Source: Halalkalibacter oceani
GTDB lineage: Bacteria > Bacillota > Bacilli > Bacillales > Bacillaceae_D
Reading direction: 5' to 3'
NCBI RefSeq assembly: GCF_023715605.1
Contig: NZ_JAMBOL010000007.1
Coordinates: 62,001-126,000, forward strand
DNA length: 64,000 bases
The notes beneath the pieces were generated by a model, which saw only the letters and a list, made by a program, of their open reading frames with translations, did not search any database and was not told the origin of the DNA. Shown here piece by piece: positions 1 to 8,445 of this stretch. The position numbers and the translations under genes were made by a program. Positions within the stretch are counted from its first letter, which is position 1. Each line of letters opens with the position of its first letter.

Positions 1-1175
1 ATCCGATAGTTTGTTTTCTGAATCAGTTGTCCATCGACAAAGACACTCGTAATAACCGGAAACTGATCGCTGATTTTTTCAATAATGAGCAGGTCGGCTT
101 TTTTCCCTTCGCGAACAGAGCCAATCTCATGATCCATTTTGACTGCTTTAGCCGGGTTGATCGTGACAAGCTTCATCATTTCCGCCAGGTCCATTCCATA
201 TTTGTCAACCAGGGCAAAGACAGAGTGAAGCATCGCCGCAGGATAATAGTCGCTGCACAATATATCAATTGACTCTTTTTGAATGGCTTCTGCCGCGCAA
301 AGATTTCCGCTATGCGATCCGCCGAGCAGAACATTCGGGGCCCCGGCAATCGTATACATCCCAAGCTCCCGCGCTCTTTCAGCCACTTCAAGCGTGATTG
401 GAAATTCACTGATCGTCGCACCGAAGCTGTGGACAAGCTCCAGTTTTTCAAGTGTGTCATCATCATGCGAAGCCACCGCAATCCGGTGCTCGTGAGCAAG
501 CTCGGCGATTTCCTTCATGCTCTCCATCGAAAGCTTTTCCTTCGTCTGGTGATTATGAATCATCACGTCAATCGAGGCGTCGCTCACATTGTTATAGCTT
601 TTTACCGTTTGACGATAAATTTCTAAATGACGGTATTGCCCCTGTCCCGGCGTATGATCCATAAAGGAAACTAAATGGACTTTCTTTTCAGCGATGTAGC
701 GCTTTAGATTATCAACCTCACCGATATTATCAATCTCAAATCTGGCATGAAACCGATGGCGGACGAGATGCTTCGTTTTATGACTCTGCTCAATTAAATC
801 GATAAATTTCCGGACATTTTCCGGCTCGCGAATCGGTTTGTATTCATACTCCGTTCCTTTAAAAAGCGAAAGAGAATGAAACATTGTCGTAATCCCGTGC
901 CCGATTAATTCCTTCTCTGTTTCTCTTAAGCTCAAATTAAAATCCATCAGCGACGTTGGACGCGGGGCAGCCATATGCTCAATATAGTCTGAATGAATAT
1001 CGATAAAGCCAGGAGAAACAAAACCGCCTCCCGCATCAATGATTTCCATTCCTTCCCTGAACTTGATCTCCCCAATTGGAGCAATTCTGGCGATCCGGTC
1101 TTCTTCAATTAAAAGATCATAGCCGTGCAACACCGTATCCTCGGTGATCAATCTTCCATTTGTGATTACATACAA
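1..1175 (-). CDS. phnM: Alpha-D-ribose 1-methylphosphonate 5-triphosphate diphosphatase PhnM (3' end off window)
   Basis: Amidohydrolase-family enzyme of the C-P lyase pathway. It removes diphosphate from ribose 1-methylphosphonate 5-triphosphate before C-P bond cleavage. The minus-strand reading gives the expected N-terminal amidohydrolase pattern: LLYVITNGRLI, then GGGFVSPGFIDIHSDYIEHM with the metal-binding HxD, later HHRFHARFE-like and SHDDDT segments, and APNVLLGGSHSGN with a C-terminal CSDYYP motif. The frame stays open to base 1, so the C-terminus lies outside the window. Start choice: AGGAGG sits at 1189-1184, which is only 2 nt from the ATG at 1181 but 8 nt from the in-frame TTG at 1175, so TTG is preferred. 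It follows phnK directly; no phnL lies between K and M. Confidence 0.93.
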   Translation of the reverse strand, partial: MYVITNGRLITEDTVLHGYDLLIEEDRIARIAPIGEIKFREGMEIIDAGGGFVSPGFIDIHSDYIEHMAAPRPTSLMDFNLSLRETEKELIGHGITTMFHSLSLFKGTEYEYKPIREPENVRKFIDLIEQSHKTKHLVRHRFHARFEIDNIGEVDNLKRYIAEKKVHLVSFMDHTPGQGQYRHLEIYRQTVKSYNNVSDASIDVMIHNHQTKEKLSMESMKEIAELAHEHRIAVASHDDDTLEKLELVHSFGATISEFPITLEVAERARELGMYTIAGAPNVLLGGSHSGNLCAAEAIQKESIDILCSDYYPAAMLHSVFALVDKYGMDLAEMMKLVTINPAKAVKMDHEIGSVREGKKADLLIIEKISDQFPVITSVFVDGQLIQKTNYR

Positions 1176-1212
1176 AAGCATTTCCTCCTAACCTTCAGAA
1201 TGTTGGCCGACG

Positions 1213-2058
1213 TTAAAGCAGGGAGTGGACCAATTGCTGGGTATAACGGTGCTGTGGATCCTCCAAAATCTGGTCGGTCAAGCCTTGCTCAATCACCATT
1301 CCATCCAGCATGACGAGCGTACGGTCCGCCAGCATCCGGATCACGCCTAAATCATGGGAGACGAGAACCATACTAATGTTCAGCTCGCGCTGAAGGCCTT
1401 TAATTAAATCGAGAACGCTCGCCTGAACAGAAAGATCAAGTCCCGTTGTCACTTCATCCAGCAGCAGCAAAGGCGGATTGTTGGAAAGCGCCTTGGCAAT
1501 CTGCACGCGCTGCTGCATCCCTCCCGAAAAATTTTTCGGTGCTTCTTTCCGGCGATGAACAGGAATATTCACCTTATTAAGCAGCTCCGCTCCCCTGTTC
1601 TCCATCATGCCGACGTCACGGCTGCCCGCTGCGATCAGTTTTTCTGCAATATTGCCGATTGAGGAGAAATTCATCCGTAAGCCTAGCAGCGGATTTTGAT
1701 AGACCTTTCCCATAATGTGATTGCGAATATAGCGCTGCTGCTGGGAGGACTGCTCAAATAAGTTTTCTTCGCCATTTTCAAAAGCGCTGACAAACGCTTC
1801 TCCGCTCGTGACTTCCTGGTCAAAATAAAGGCACTGCATCAGCGTCGATTTTCCACTGCCGCTCTCCCCGACAATTCCTAGCACCTCGCCTGGAAAGACA
1901 TCAAAGGAAACATTTCGGCAGGCGTAAACCGTTCCGCAAACCTGGCAGTGATTTTTCACTAAGGTTGCCGATTGCTCATCGCGGCAATGCTCGCAGCCAG
2001 GTCCATACTGCTTATGCAAATTCCTCACCGATAACACCGGAACTTCAAATTCAGTCAT
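1213..2058 (-). CDS. phnK: C-P lyase complex ABC-type ATPase PhnK
   Basis: ATP-binding cassette subunit that docks on the PhnGHIJ core during phosphonate breakdown. The 281 residues carry a Walker A motif (GESGSGKST, about residues 64-72), an ABC signature (FSGGMQQR) and Walker B (LLLLDEVTTGLD). Compared with the shorter E. coli protein there is a cysteine-rich insert just before the first ABC strand, with Cys22, Cys25, Cys38, Cys41 and Cys47 arranged as two CxxC pairs plus one. This suggests a bound metal; I recall similar inserts in non-enterobacterial PhnK proteins, so it is probably a family variant. The ATG directly abuts the phnJ stop codon (TAA-ATG) and is preceded by GAGGTGA, so translation is probably coupled. 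Confidence 0.95.
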   Translation of the reverse strand: MTEFEVPVLSVRNLHKQYGPGCEHCRDEQSATLVKNHCQVCGTVYACRNVSFDVFPGEVLGIVGESGSGKSTLMQCLYFDQEVTSGEAFVSAFENGEENLFEQSSQQQRYIRNHIMGKVYQNPLLGLRMNFSSIGNIAEKLIAAGSRDVGMMENRGAELLNKVNIPVHRRKEAPKNFSGGMQQRVQIAKALSNNPPLLLLDEVTTGLDLSVQASVLDLIKGLQRELNISMVLVSHDLGVIRMLADRTLVMLDGMVIEQGLTDQILEDPQHRYTQQLVHSLL

Positions 2059-2904
2059 TTAGTTCACCTCAGCCGCATTTAATTTTTCAAGACAGTAGCT
2101 CGTATCATTGCATTGATAGACTGCCTCATCAGCTCCCTCGTCGAACAGCTCGTCCAAGAATACCCCCGTCGAACCGCACAGTCGGCATTGCTTATCCGCA
2201 AAGGTTTCCGGGGCAAACGGATAATCGTCAAAATCAAGTGAGACAACCTTTGTGTAAGGAGGAACGGCGTACACTTTCTTTTCACGTCCGGCCCCAAGCA
2301 AAATAAGCGCCTCACTTTCGTTCATTTTCGGATTATCAAAGCGCGGAATCGGACTCGGCGCCATGACATAACGATCATGGACGAGAACGGGATGGTCGGC
2401 TCCGGTCGTCATGCTGCCGTATTTCATAATCTGCTCAAAGAGCATCAGCCACGCCCCGCTGTATTCTTTCTCAGCATGGAGCTTCTTCGTGACACTTTCG
2501 CTCGGCTCATAATAGCGCAGCGGCTCCGGCAGCGGTACTTGAAGGACGAGAATTTGCTCACTCGTCAGCGGCACTTCCGGAATTCTGTGCCTCGACTGGA
2601 TCAGCGTCGCCTTCGCTGTATGTTCCGTCGTCTCCACGCCTGTTGTATCAACGACGAGCTTTTTAATATTGACGGCATTAACCGATTCATCGGAACCCTG
2701 GTCAATCACCTTTAAAATATCGTTTCTGCCAATGAGGGAGAGCGTTAACTGCAAGCCGCCGGTACCCCAGCCCCTGCCAATTGGCATTTCACGGGAGGCA
2801 AAGGGAACCTGGTAGCCTGGAATCGCGATCGCCTTTAGTGTGGCGCGGCGAATTTCCCGTTTCGAGCCTTCATCAAAAAAAGCAAAATTATAGGCCGGAT
2901 TCAT
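2059..2904 (-). CDS. phnJ: Carbon-phosphorus lyase core subunit PhnJ (radical SAM)
   Basis: Radical S-adenosylmethionine enzyme that cleaves the carbon-phosphorus bond of ribose 1-methylphosphonate 5-phosphate, releasing methane when the substrate is methylphosphonate. It has 281 residues, the usual length. The cluster cysteines are visible near the C-terminus: Cys240 and Cys243 (CRLCG), Cys265 (YQCND) and Cys271 (SYC). This matches the E. coli pattern Cys241/244/266/272. The start overlaps the phnI stop by one base (TGATG). The conserved cysteines indicate an active enzyme. Confidence 0.97.
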   Translation of the reverse strand: MNPAYNFAFFDEGSKREIRRATLKAIAIPGYQVPFASREMPIGRGWGTGGLQLTLSLIGRNDILKVIDQGSDESVNAVNIKKLVVDTTGVETTEHTAKATLIQSRHRIPEVPLTSEQILVLQVPLPEPLRYYEPSESVTKKLHAEKEYSGAWLMLFEQIMKYGSMTTGADHPVLVHDRYVMAPSPIPRFDNPKMNESEALILLGAGREKKVYAVPPYTKVVSLDFDDYPFAPETFADKQCRLCGSTGVFLDELFDEGADEAVYQCNDTSYCLEKLNAAEVN

Positions 2905-4025
2905 CAGCTTCTCACCTCTTGCTTTTCGTCTTTTTTTGTCTTCCGGACACTGTCCAGCTTCGATTGGAACGTCACATAATGCGGCATTTTAAGATGCGAA
3001 ATGAAGCCGGTTGACTCTACGGAATCGATATGATAGAGGACAAATTCTTCATTATGACTTGGAAACTCATCATTCGGATATTCGAGACAATAATCTAAAA
3101 TTCCAATCGCGATCGCCTTTGTCTCGTTTTGGCCGAAGCAAAGGCCATAGCCGATTTCAAACTCCATTTCCTTTTTTCCATATTCCTTCTCAACTGTGAC
3201 CGGCATCAGCATTTCGACTTCAGTCACTTTCACTTCGCCGATATAGTAACCATCTGCCTCGTCCTCACTGTCCGCCGTCGGATGATTGATCGTAACCGGC
3301 AGGTACCCGGTGCGAAGCTCACCGACAGTTGGATGCAAATCCCCGTAGCCGCGGATAACCGAATAGGCAAATGACGTGACCGCCCCGGTTTGTCCCCTCG
3401 TTAATATTTGCAGCCTTTGGCTTCTCGTCGATGGAAACTCGAGACTGTCGCGGGTGACATCATCCGGCTCTTGATCGTTATTGTCACATGGAGGAAGCAA
3501 GCCTTCCTTGCGCAAGTAATCGAGCACTTTCGGCAACGTTTGAGCAGCATCATTCGCTTCTTGATCCAGCGAGCTCTCGCTGCTGTATTCTTTCAGCCAG
3601 TCCTTTATGCTTTCATCGGTTTCCTTCATTAATTGAAAATCGAGCAGCCGGTGAGTATAATCGGTTGTTGCCCCGAGAATTTGTCCACCCGGAATATCTT
3701 TAAAGCTGGCCGAAATTCGGCGTTCGATCCTCATGTCGCTCGATTCAATCACTCTGGAATAATGCTTGCGTGGAACCGTCGAGCGGTACGCCCTTAATAG
3801 AAAAACCGCTTCCTCCGGATTTCCTTCCGCCTGCTTAATCGCAATCGCAGCCAGCGTCTCATCGTACAGACTGCTTTCTGACATCACCTGATCAATCAGT
3901 CCTCGCATCCCGGCTTTTATTCTGTCAATTTCAATTGTTTTTCCTTGCTCCACCCGTTCAAATTTTAAGCGCTTAATCGACTCTTCAATCGCCTGCGTTC
4001 CGCCTTTAACTGCTACATAGCCCAT
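2904..4025 (-). CDS. phnI: C-P lyase complex subunit PhnI
   Basis: Subunit of the PhnGHIJ core. Together with PhnG, PhnH and PhnL it attaches the phosphonate to C1' of ATP with loss of adenine, and PhnI alone has nucleosidase activity in E. coli. The product is 373 residues, close to the family length, and begins MGYVAVKGGTQAIEESI, the typical PhnI N-terminus. It overlaps phnH by one base (TAATG) and phnJ by one base, so G-H-I-J-K forms a tightly coupled translation unit. Confidence 0.96.
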   Translation of the reverse strand: MGYVAVKGGTQAIEESIKRLKFERVEQGKTIEIDRIKAGMRGLIDQVMSESSLYDETLAAIAIKQAEGNPEEAVFLLRAYRSTVPRKHYSRVIESSDMRIERRISASFKDIPGGQILGATTDYTHRLLDFQLMKETDESIKDWLKEYSSESSLDQEANDAAQTLPKVLDYLRKEGLLPPCDNNDQEPDDVTRDSLEFPSTRSQRLQILTRGQTGAVTSFAYSVIRGYGDLHPTVGELRTGYLPVTINHPTADSEDEADGYYIGEVKVTEVEMLMPVTVEKEYGKKEMEFEIGYGLCFGQNETKAIAIGILDYCLEYPNDEFPSHNEEFVLYHIDSVESTGFISHLKMPHYVTFQSKLDSVRKTKKDEKQEVRS

Positions 4026-4633
4026 TAGACGATCACCCTGTTTTCAGAAATTTGTGTAGTGCGCGGCAATGACAAAAGCTGCTGCTCCTGATCAATAAAG
4101 AGGAAATCAACGCCAAGCGGATATTCCCTGTTTTTCATTTGCCGGAGCTCTAACCATTTTTCGCTAGTCTTGACATCGATAAACGCCGTTGTCCGAATAC
4201 CCGGCCCTTTCAGCTGCAACGTTTGGTTATTCGATACCTTTTCCACTTCGACAATGAGTGAGGCGGATGTATGCGGATTTCTTAACGTGCCGGATTTCGC
4301 CTTTCCGATGGCTTCCTGTAAAGCGCCTTCCCCCGCATCCTGAAGAATTAAGATGTAATCCGCCTGCTCGATGGCAACCGGCTTCGCATATGTAAATTGA
4401 TTCAGAATTTTTGATATGACTTCCGCTTTTTTTGACATGACTGCAAACGTCACTTCCTGATCAAATAACGTTAATGCCAGCAGTAAAAATGAAGCCGGGC
4501 AATCATTTTTGCCATCCTCCTCAAGCAACGCCACTTCCTCCGCTAAATCAGCCAGCTGTCCTGGCCGTGAAGTAGCATTCACCACTTTCCGGTAAACAGT
4601 CTGGATATCATGAATATAATCGAATGTCACCAT
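4025..4633 (-). CDS. phnH: C-P lyase complex subunit PhnH
   Basis: Core subunit of the phosphonate-activating complex, 202 residues from the chosen start. The N-terminus VTFDYIHDIQTVYRKVVNAT followed by SRPGQ is the PhnH hallmark. An upstream in-frame ATG at 4666 would add 11 residues, but the ATG at 4633 has a clear AAGGAGGG just upstream that overlaps the phnG stop, so 4633 is preferred. It lies between phnG and phnI in the operon. Confidence 0.94.
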   Translation of the reverse strand: MVTFDYIHDIQTVYRKVVNATSRPGQLADLAEEVALLEEDGKNDCPASFLLLALTLFDQEVTFAVMSKKAEVISKILNQFTYAKPVAIEQADYILILQDAGEGALQEAIGKAKSGTLRNPHTSASLIVEVEKVSNNQTLQLKGPGIRTTAFIDVKTSEKWLELRQMKNREYPLGVDFLFIDQEQQLLSLPRTTQISENRVIV

Positions 4634-4643
4634 CTGTCCCTCC

Positions 4644-5069
4644 TTACGAAACATCCATCGTTTCAAAATTAACCTTCGTTTTTAAAATTGACTGCTTCTC
4701 TGCTGCTTTCGCCTGAGCAATCGCCTGTTCCTCATTTTCAAGCAGACCGTCCCATTTCATCGTTTCAGGAACATTTGCTTGATACGCAGCATCGATGATC
4801 GCCAGATGCCGCGCCAGCTCCGGCTTGTCACCGGTCACAATGCCAATGCCTACCTTTCCTTCCACTTGTACCTTGCATTCGGTTACTAACACTTCCCCGG
4901 GATAAAACAGGCTCTTTTTTGAGGTTTCCCGGACTTTCATCATCACCAGCCCATGCTCCGGCTTCTGAATGACCTTCACTTCATAGCTTTCAAGAATGGT
5001 CTCCGCCATCTCTTCTGCTAGACTCGGCGAGCCATTTATTAGAATTTCAGTTCTGCGTCTTCTTTTCAT
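4644..5069 (-). CDS. phnG: C-P lyase complex subunit PhnG
   Basis: First gene of the phn operon in this window; subunit of the PhnGHIJ core. It is 141 residues with the chosen start. The N-terminal RRRRTEIL segment and the central VMMKVRETSKKSLFYPGEVL segment match PhnG, in which an Arg/Glu-containing VR-E-S motif and the F-x-GEVL stretch are conserved. GGAGGT lies 6 nt before the ATG at 5069, which decides against the longer frame starting at 5102. A dyad at 5095-5125 lies directly upstream and may be the operator for the nearby GntR regulator. Confidence 0.94.
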   Translation of the reverse strand: MKRRRRTEILINGSPSLAEEMAETILESYEVKVIQKPEHGLVMMKVRETSKKSLFYPGEVLVTECKVQVEGKVGIGIVTGDKPELARHLAIIDAAYQANVPETMKWDGLLENEEQAIAQAKAAEKQSILKTKVNFETMDVS

Positions 5070-5094
5070 ATAAAGACCTCCGTCGAACGTTTTG

Positions 5095-5125
5095 CTTGAC
5101 AACTATACTGTATCTTGTTGCCAAG
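5095..5125. promoter_or_regulatory. Candidate operator upstream of phnG
   Basis: A long interrupted dyad: CTTGaCAAC at 5095-5103 pairs with GTTGcCAAG at 5117-5125 (8 of 9 positions, 13-nt spacer). The spacer contains a smaller ATAC-T-GTAT palindrome. It sits 26 nt upstream of the phnG start, where a repressor would block transcription. A GntR/UTRA regulator of the PhnF type is encoded 0.9 kb away, which makes it the likely ligand; this is inference. I could not assign the -35 and -10 boxes with confidence. Confidence 0.45.
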
Positions 5126-5347
5126 TGCGCGCACGTTAAAGAACAGTGAAGTTTGTATCGTTTTTGTAAAACGTGTTAAGACGAGGGAATTTATCAACGA
5201 AGCACATTTATTCCGAAAGGATCCCATTGACTTTAGTAAAGAAAACACCATACTATTAAGAAAATTAAAACAGCAAAAGGTGCGGTTATCCCACACGGTA
5301 ATAAGACGATAGGCTTTAACAGCATAGTAGAAAAAGGGGACGATATA

Positions 5348-5911
5348 ATGGCAAAAGTTTATTCATCCATTCTGCCGGGTCACGAAGAATTTATCCGCAA
5401 GCAACGAATGTTTTTTGTCGGTTCAGCACCTTTATCCGGGGACGGACATGTCAACATCTCTCCAAAAGGATATGATGTCCTGAGAATTCTTTCGCCGAAT
5501 GATGTCGCGTATTTAGATTTGACCGGGAGCGGAAATGAAACGAGCGCCCATCTAAAAGAGAATCACAGAATCACCTTTATGTTCGCAGCGTTTGAAGGTC
5601 CTCCGCTGATCTTACGCCTTTACGGCAGAGGCGAGGTACTATTGCCAGGTACTGCAGAATGGGATGAGGTGGCGCCGCATTTCAACATCCTTCCTGGCGC
5701 CCGGCAAATTGTGAGAGCCCGAATTGAAACGGTAAAAACTTCTTGCGGATTTAGCGTGCCTTTCTATTCATACGATGGTGAGAGGGATACCCTTCATCAA
5801 TGGGCTGAAAATAAAAGTAAGCAAGAATTAGAGGACTATCGCCAGAAGAAAAATTCAGTCAGTATGGACGGAATCATAACGCCACTCGGTGAACGTAACG
5901 GGGAGAGGTGA
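5348..5911 (+). CDS. Pyridoxamine 5'-phosphate oxidase family (PPOX-class) flavoprotein
   Basis: 187-residue protein with the split-barrel flavin-binding fold pattern: FFVGSAPLSGDGHVNISPKG near the N-terminus, then YLDLTGSGNETSAHLKENHR, then LRLYGRGEVL. These are typical of small PPOX-class FMN proteins annotated as pyridoxamine 5'-phosphate oxidase family. The substrate cannot be inferred. AAGGGGAC precedes the ATG. The gene is divergent from phnG across about 280 bp and faces the GntR gene, with a hairpin between them. It is not a known phosphonate gene, so its place between the two phn-type operons may be incidental. Confidence 0.85.
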   Translation: MAKVYSSILPGHEEFIRKQRMFFVGSAPLSGDGHVNISPKGYDVLRILSPNDVAYLDLTGSGNETSAHLKENHRITFMFAAFEGPPLILRLYGRGEVLLPGTAEWDEVAPHFNILPGARQIVRARIETVKTSCGFSVPFYSYDGERDTLHQWAENKSKQELEDYRQKKNSVSMDGIITPLGERNGER

Positions 5912-5946
5912 CAAGGTATTACCGAAAAACTTACCGCATGATAAGA

Positions 5947-5987
5947 AGGCTGGTCAAAAGGTGATTTTTCCTCCTTTCGACCAGCCT
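5947..5987. terminator. Bidirectional hairpin between PPOX gene and GntR gene
   Basis: AGGCTGGTC (5947-5955) pairs with GACCAGCCT (5979-5987), extended inside by AAAGG/CCTTT. It lies between two convergent genes. Neither side has a long T-run, so it may be a weak terminator or an mRNA end structure. Confidence 0.6.
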
Positions 5988-5995
5988 CCAGCTCT

Positions 5996-6697
5996 TTAAA
6001 TAAGATACGTAAAACAGTCGCTTCGGTACATGATTTTCGAATATTCAAGAACGGTGCCGGACTTTCGATCCGTGCAGCCGGATTCCAGCAGAAGAAGTGG
6101 AACGAGGCTTGGACATTTTAAGAGCTCTCTTTCCTTTTTCGTTGGGAAGATGACGCTGAGTTGACTCTTCATCGGTTCAAACTCGGTATAGCCGTGCTGC
6201 CGATAATAGTGAAAGGTTGAAGTAATCTCTGTTCCTTCCCGCTCAATGTTGGTAAAAGTAGATTGAGATAAAAACGACGTATGTACAGCTATTGGATAGC
6301 CTTCAACTACACGCAGCCGGCTGATTTTGTATACCGTCTCCTCTTTTTTTACCCGGAGAACATGATAGATGAAAGAATCATATGGAATCTTTTCGCAGGC
6401 CAGATTCTTCGTTTCAAAATCATAATTCAGCTCCCTCATCTTTTCACTAAAGCTCGTATCCCCAGTCAATATGAGCGGAATTTGCAGCTTTTTATTTTGG
6501 ACATAGCTCCCTTTTCCTTGCACGGAAAAAATATAGCCGAGCTCCTGCAACCTTTCATATGCTTTGCGTACCACGATTCTTGGTACGTTACAATCATCTG
6601 CCAGCTCATTTTCCGACGGCAGTTTATCGTTAGGTTTATAGTTGCCTGCCTGTATTTCCGCAATCAGTCGATCAACCAGCATCGCTTTTTCGGACAT
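5996..6697 (-). CDS. phnF: GntR-family regulator with UTRA domain, PhnF-like
   Basis: 233-residue regulator. Residues about 5-65 form the GntR winged helix (KLPSENELADDCNVPRIVVR then AYERLQELGY). Residues about 80-225 form the ligand-binding UTRA domain (VYKISRLRVVEGYPIAVHTS). UTRA-type GntR proteins next to phn genes are usually PhnF, which represses phosphonate or phosphate-linked genes. It is the last gene of a minus-strand group with the PHP and hexapeptide proteins. AAGGGAG lies 9 nt before the ATG. The symbol rests on context and family; the ligand is not known. Confidence 0.8.
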   Translation of the reverse strand: MSEKAMLVDRLIAEIQAGNYKPNDKLPSENELADDCNVPRIVVRKAYERLQELGYIFSVQGKGSYVQNKKLQIPLILTGDTSFSEKMRELNYDFETKNLACEKIPYDSFIYHVLRVKKEETVYKISRLRVVEGYPIAVHTSFLSQSTFTNIEREGTEITSTFHYYRQHGYTEFEPMKSQLSVIFPTKKERELLKCPSLVPLLLLESGCTDRKSGTVLEYSKIMYRSDCFTYLI

Positions 6698-6778
6698 TTG
6701 ACATCGCTCCCTTCGAACCTGCTTTTAACCGACAGGCTTGAACTTCGAAACGGCTACTACCGGCTCATGCCGCCGTCA

Positions 6779-7411
6779 TCATCCGTGCCTCTTCAAAAAA
6801 GCATCAACATCATTAAGTTCTTCAAAATGCTCTTCAAGCTTTTCTCTCGACCAATCCCACCAGGCAATTTCAAGCAATTTATTGGCCACCTCTTCTGAAA
6901 ATCTTCTCTTAATCGGTCTGGCAGGAGAGCCAACGACGATTGTATAAGGCTCGACGTTTTTGGTGACGATCGCGCCGGAGCCAACGACAGCCCCTGTGCC
7001 GATTTCAACACCCTTCATAATAATCGCCCCGTGTCCGACCCAGACATCATGCCCAATTTTCACCCTGTGACTACGGCGCCAGTCAAACAGGGCCTCATCA
7101 TCGTTTTCCGCAAAACGATATGCTGCTTTACGATATGTCAGATGATGCTGAGTAACTCGGTCCATCGGGTGCTGAACAGGATTAATGCAAACATGAGAAG
7201 CGATCGAACTGAACTTGCCAATTTCCGTATAATTGACAGTCACATCCTCCATCGTATATGTGTAGTCACCAAACGAAGATTCGACAATCCGATTATTAGG
7301 ACCAATGGAAGTCCACTCCCCGATCTCACTTTTGATAATTCGGCTCGACTCTTCAATATTAGGCAGTGTGGAAAGCTCTTTTTCTTTTTTCGTTTGATCA
7401 ATAAGTACCAT
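6779..7411 (-). CDS. Phosphonate-metabolism hexapeptide-repeat transferase
   Basis: Left-handed beta-helix acyltransferase of about 210 residues. Hexapeptide repeats are visible as IGEWTSIGPNN, VGHGAIIMKGVEIGTGAVVG and AIVTKNVEPYTIVVGSPARP. The central segment HPMDRVTQHHLTYR followed by W-R-R-SHRVKIGHD is characteristic of the phn-linked transferase family that recurs in C-P lyase loci; its acyl acceptor is unknown. The ATG at 7411 is one base from the stop of the PHP gene, so coupling is likely. An in-frame GTG at 7420 is an alternative start overlapping that gene. Confidence 0.88.
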   Translation of the reverse strand: MVLIDQTKKEKELSTLPNIEESSRIIKSEIGEWTSIGPNNRIVESSFGDYTYTMEDVTVNYTEIGKFSSIASHVCINPVQHPMDRVTQHHLTYRKAAYRFAENDDEALFDWRRSHRVKIGHDVWVGHGAIIMKGVEIGTGAVVGSGAIVTKNVEPYTIVVGSPARPIKRRFSEEVANKLLEIAWWDWSREKLEEHFEELNDVDAFLKRHG

Positions 7412-7412
7412 A

Positions 7413-8270
7413 TTATACACCCAATCTTTCTTTTCTTAATTTGAGTGACTCAAGTGCTTCCACCCCTGGGCTTTTGCTTCCTAACAGCACCGGAGCTTCC
7501 CCATATGAGCCATGAAAATCCGAACCGCCCGTCTTCACGAGGTCATATTTGCTGGCGAGCTCCATTGCATGTTGCTCATGCTCTTTTGTATGCAGCGGAT
7601 GCCAGACCTCGATCCCTTCTAAGCCCACTTCCACCAATTCCGGAACCATCTCAAAATTGCGATATTGTCCAGGATGAGCAAGCACCGGCACCCCTCCCGC
7701 CAGCCGAATCACCTTTACAGCCGTCTTAGCATCAATATAATTCATTGGAATATAGGCAATCCCCGGCTCTTCTCCATTTTGACCACGGCTAAACAGCTTT
7801 TTATAGAGCGGTCCATAAATTGAATCCGTATACCCCGCTTCAATCAGCGCCTGCATAATATGCTGCTTGTACACGCCGGTTCCTCCTTCGGCCAGCTCCA
7901 GGCAGCGTTCCCATGTAATCTTATAGCCGGCTGCCAGCAGGCGCTCTGTCATCTTCTGAGAAGCACGGTGTCTTTGTTCCAACAGTGGCCGGCAAACTGC
8001 ATCGATTTTCCAATGTCCCGGTTCAATAAAATATCCTAAAATGTGAACACGTCTCTCTCTGCTAAAATCAAAGCCGGAAACCTCAATTCCCGGAATCACT
8101 TCGATCCCCATCGTCCGGCCTGTTTCCATCGCCTCTTCAAGTCCCTTCGTTGTGTCATGGTTCGTTATAGCCACATGTGTTACCCCCTGTTCGAGAGCTA
8201 GTGCCAGGACAGCCTCAATCGACAGCGGACAATCGGAGATATTCGTGTGGCAATGGAGTTCTACTTTCAT
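7413..8270 (-). CDS. PHP-domain phosphoesterase, probable phosphoribosyl 1,2-cyclic phosphate hydrolase
   Basis: 285-residue PHP-fold protein with metal-binding motifs HCHTNISDCPLS, ITNHDTT, GIEVSG, HPGQYR and GGSDFHG. The family includes the Eggerthella cyclic phosphodiesterase (PhnPP type), which opens the 1,2-cyclic phosphate left after C-P cleavage and removes the remaining phosphate. No phnP is seen here, so this gene could fill that last step; the link is inference from family and location. AAGGAGG precedes the ATG at 8270, which rejects the longer frame reaching 8375. It heads a three-gene operon with the hexapeptide transferase and the GntR regulator. Confidence 0.85.
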   Translation of the reverse strand: MKVELHCHTNISDCPLSIEAVLALALEQGVTHVAITNHDTTKGLEEAMETGRTMGIEVIPGIEVSGFDFSRERRVHILGYFIEPGHWKIDAVCRPLLEQRHRASQKMTERLLAAGYKITWERCLELAEGGTGVYKQHIMQALIEAGYTDSIYGPLYKKLFSRGQNGEEPGIAYIPMNYIDAKTAVKVIRLAGGVPVLAHPGQYRNFEMVPELVEVGLEGIEVWHPLHTKEHEQHAMELASKYDLVKTGGSDFHGSYGEAPVLLGSKSPGVEALESLKLRKERLGV

Positions 8271-8307
8271 GGCAACCTCCTTGAAGCAAGTCTTTCTTCT
8301 AAAATAC

Positions 8308-8319
8308 CTTGGCACCAAG
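8308..8319. promoter_or_regulatory. Candidate operator upstream of PHP gene
   Basis: CTTGGcaCCAAG is a 12-bp palindrome about 38 nt upstream of the PHP-gene start. Its CCAAG half-site also occurs at the end of the dyad upstream of phnG. Both could be sites for the GntR regulator of this locus. Confidence 0.35.
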
Positions 8320-8383
8320 TATGAAAGGTTAATAAATCGTAAAAATCTTTTTAAGGAATTGTTAACGCGAAACAAGAAAAAGC

Positions 8384-8412
8384 CTCAAAAGGGCTTTATT
8401 CAACCTTTTGAG
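8384..8412 (-). terminator. Rho-independent terminator (minus strand)
   Basis: CTCAAAAGG (8384-8392) pairs with CCTTTTGAG (8404-8412). On the minus strand it is followed by GCTTTTTCTTG. It would end transcripts coming from the two-component operon and the decayed region to its right. Confidence 0.75.
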
Positions 8413-8445
8413 ACTCCTCGAAGCGCCGGTTATAGAAGCGGGAGA

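Noticed and set aside
176-499. 107-codon minus-strand frame at the left edge
   Set aside because: It is an out-of-frame shadow of phnM, which is open to the window edge.
5115-5312. 65-codon plus-strand frame upstream of the PPOX gene
   Set aside because: No ribosome binding site, no family pattern, and it overlaps the phn promoter region.
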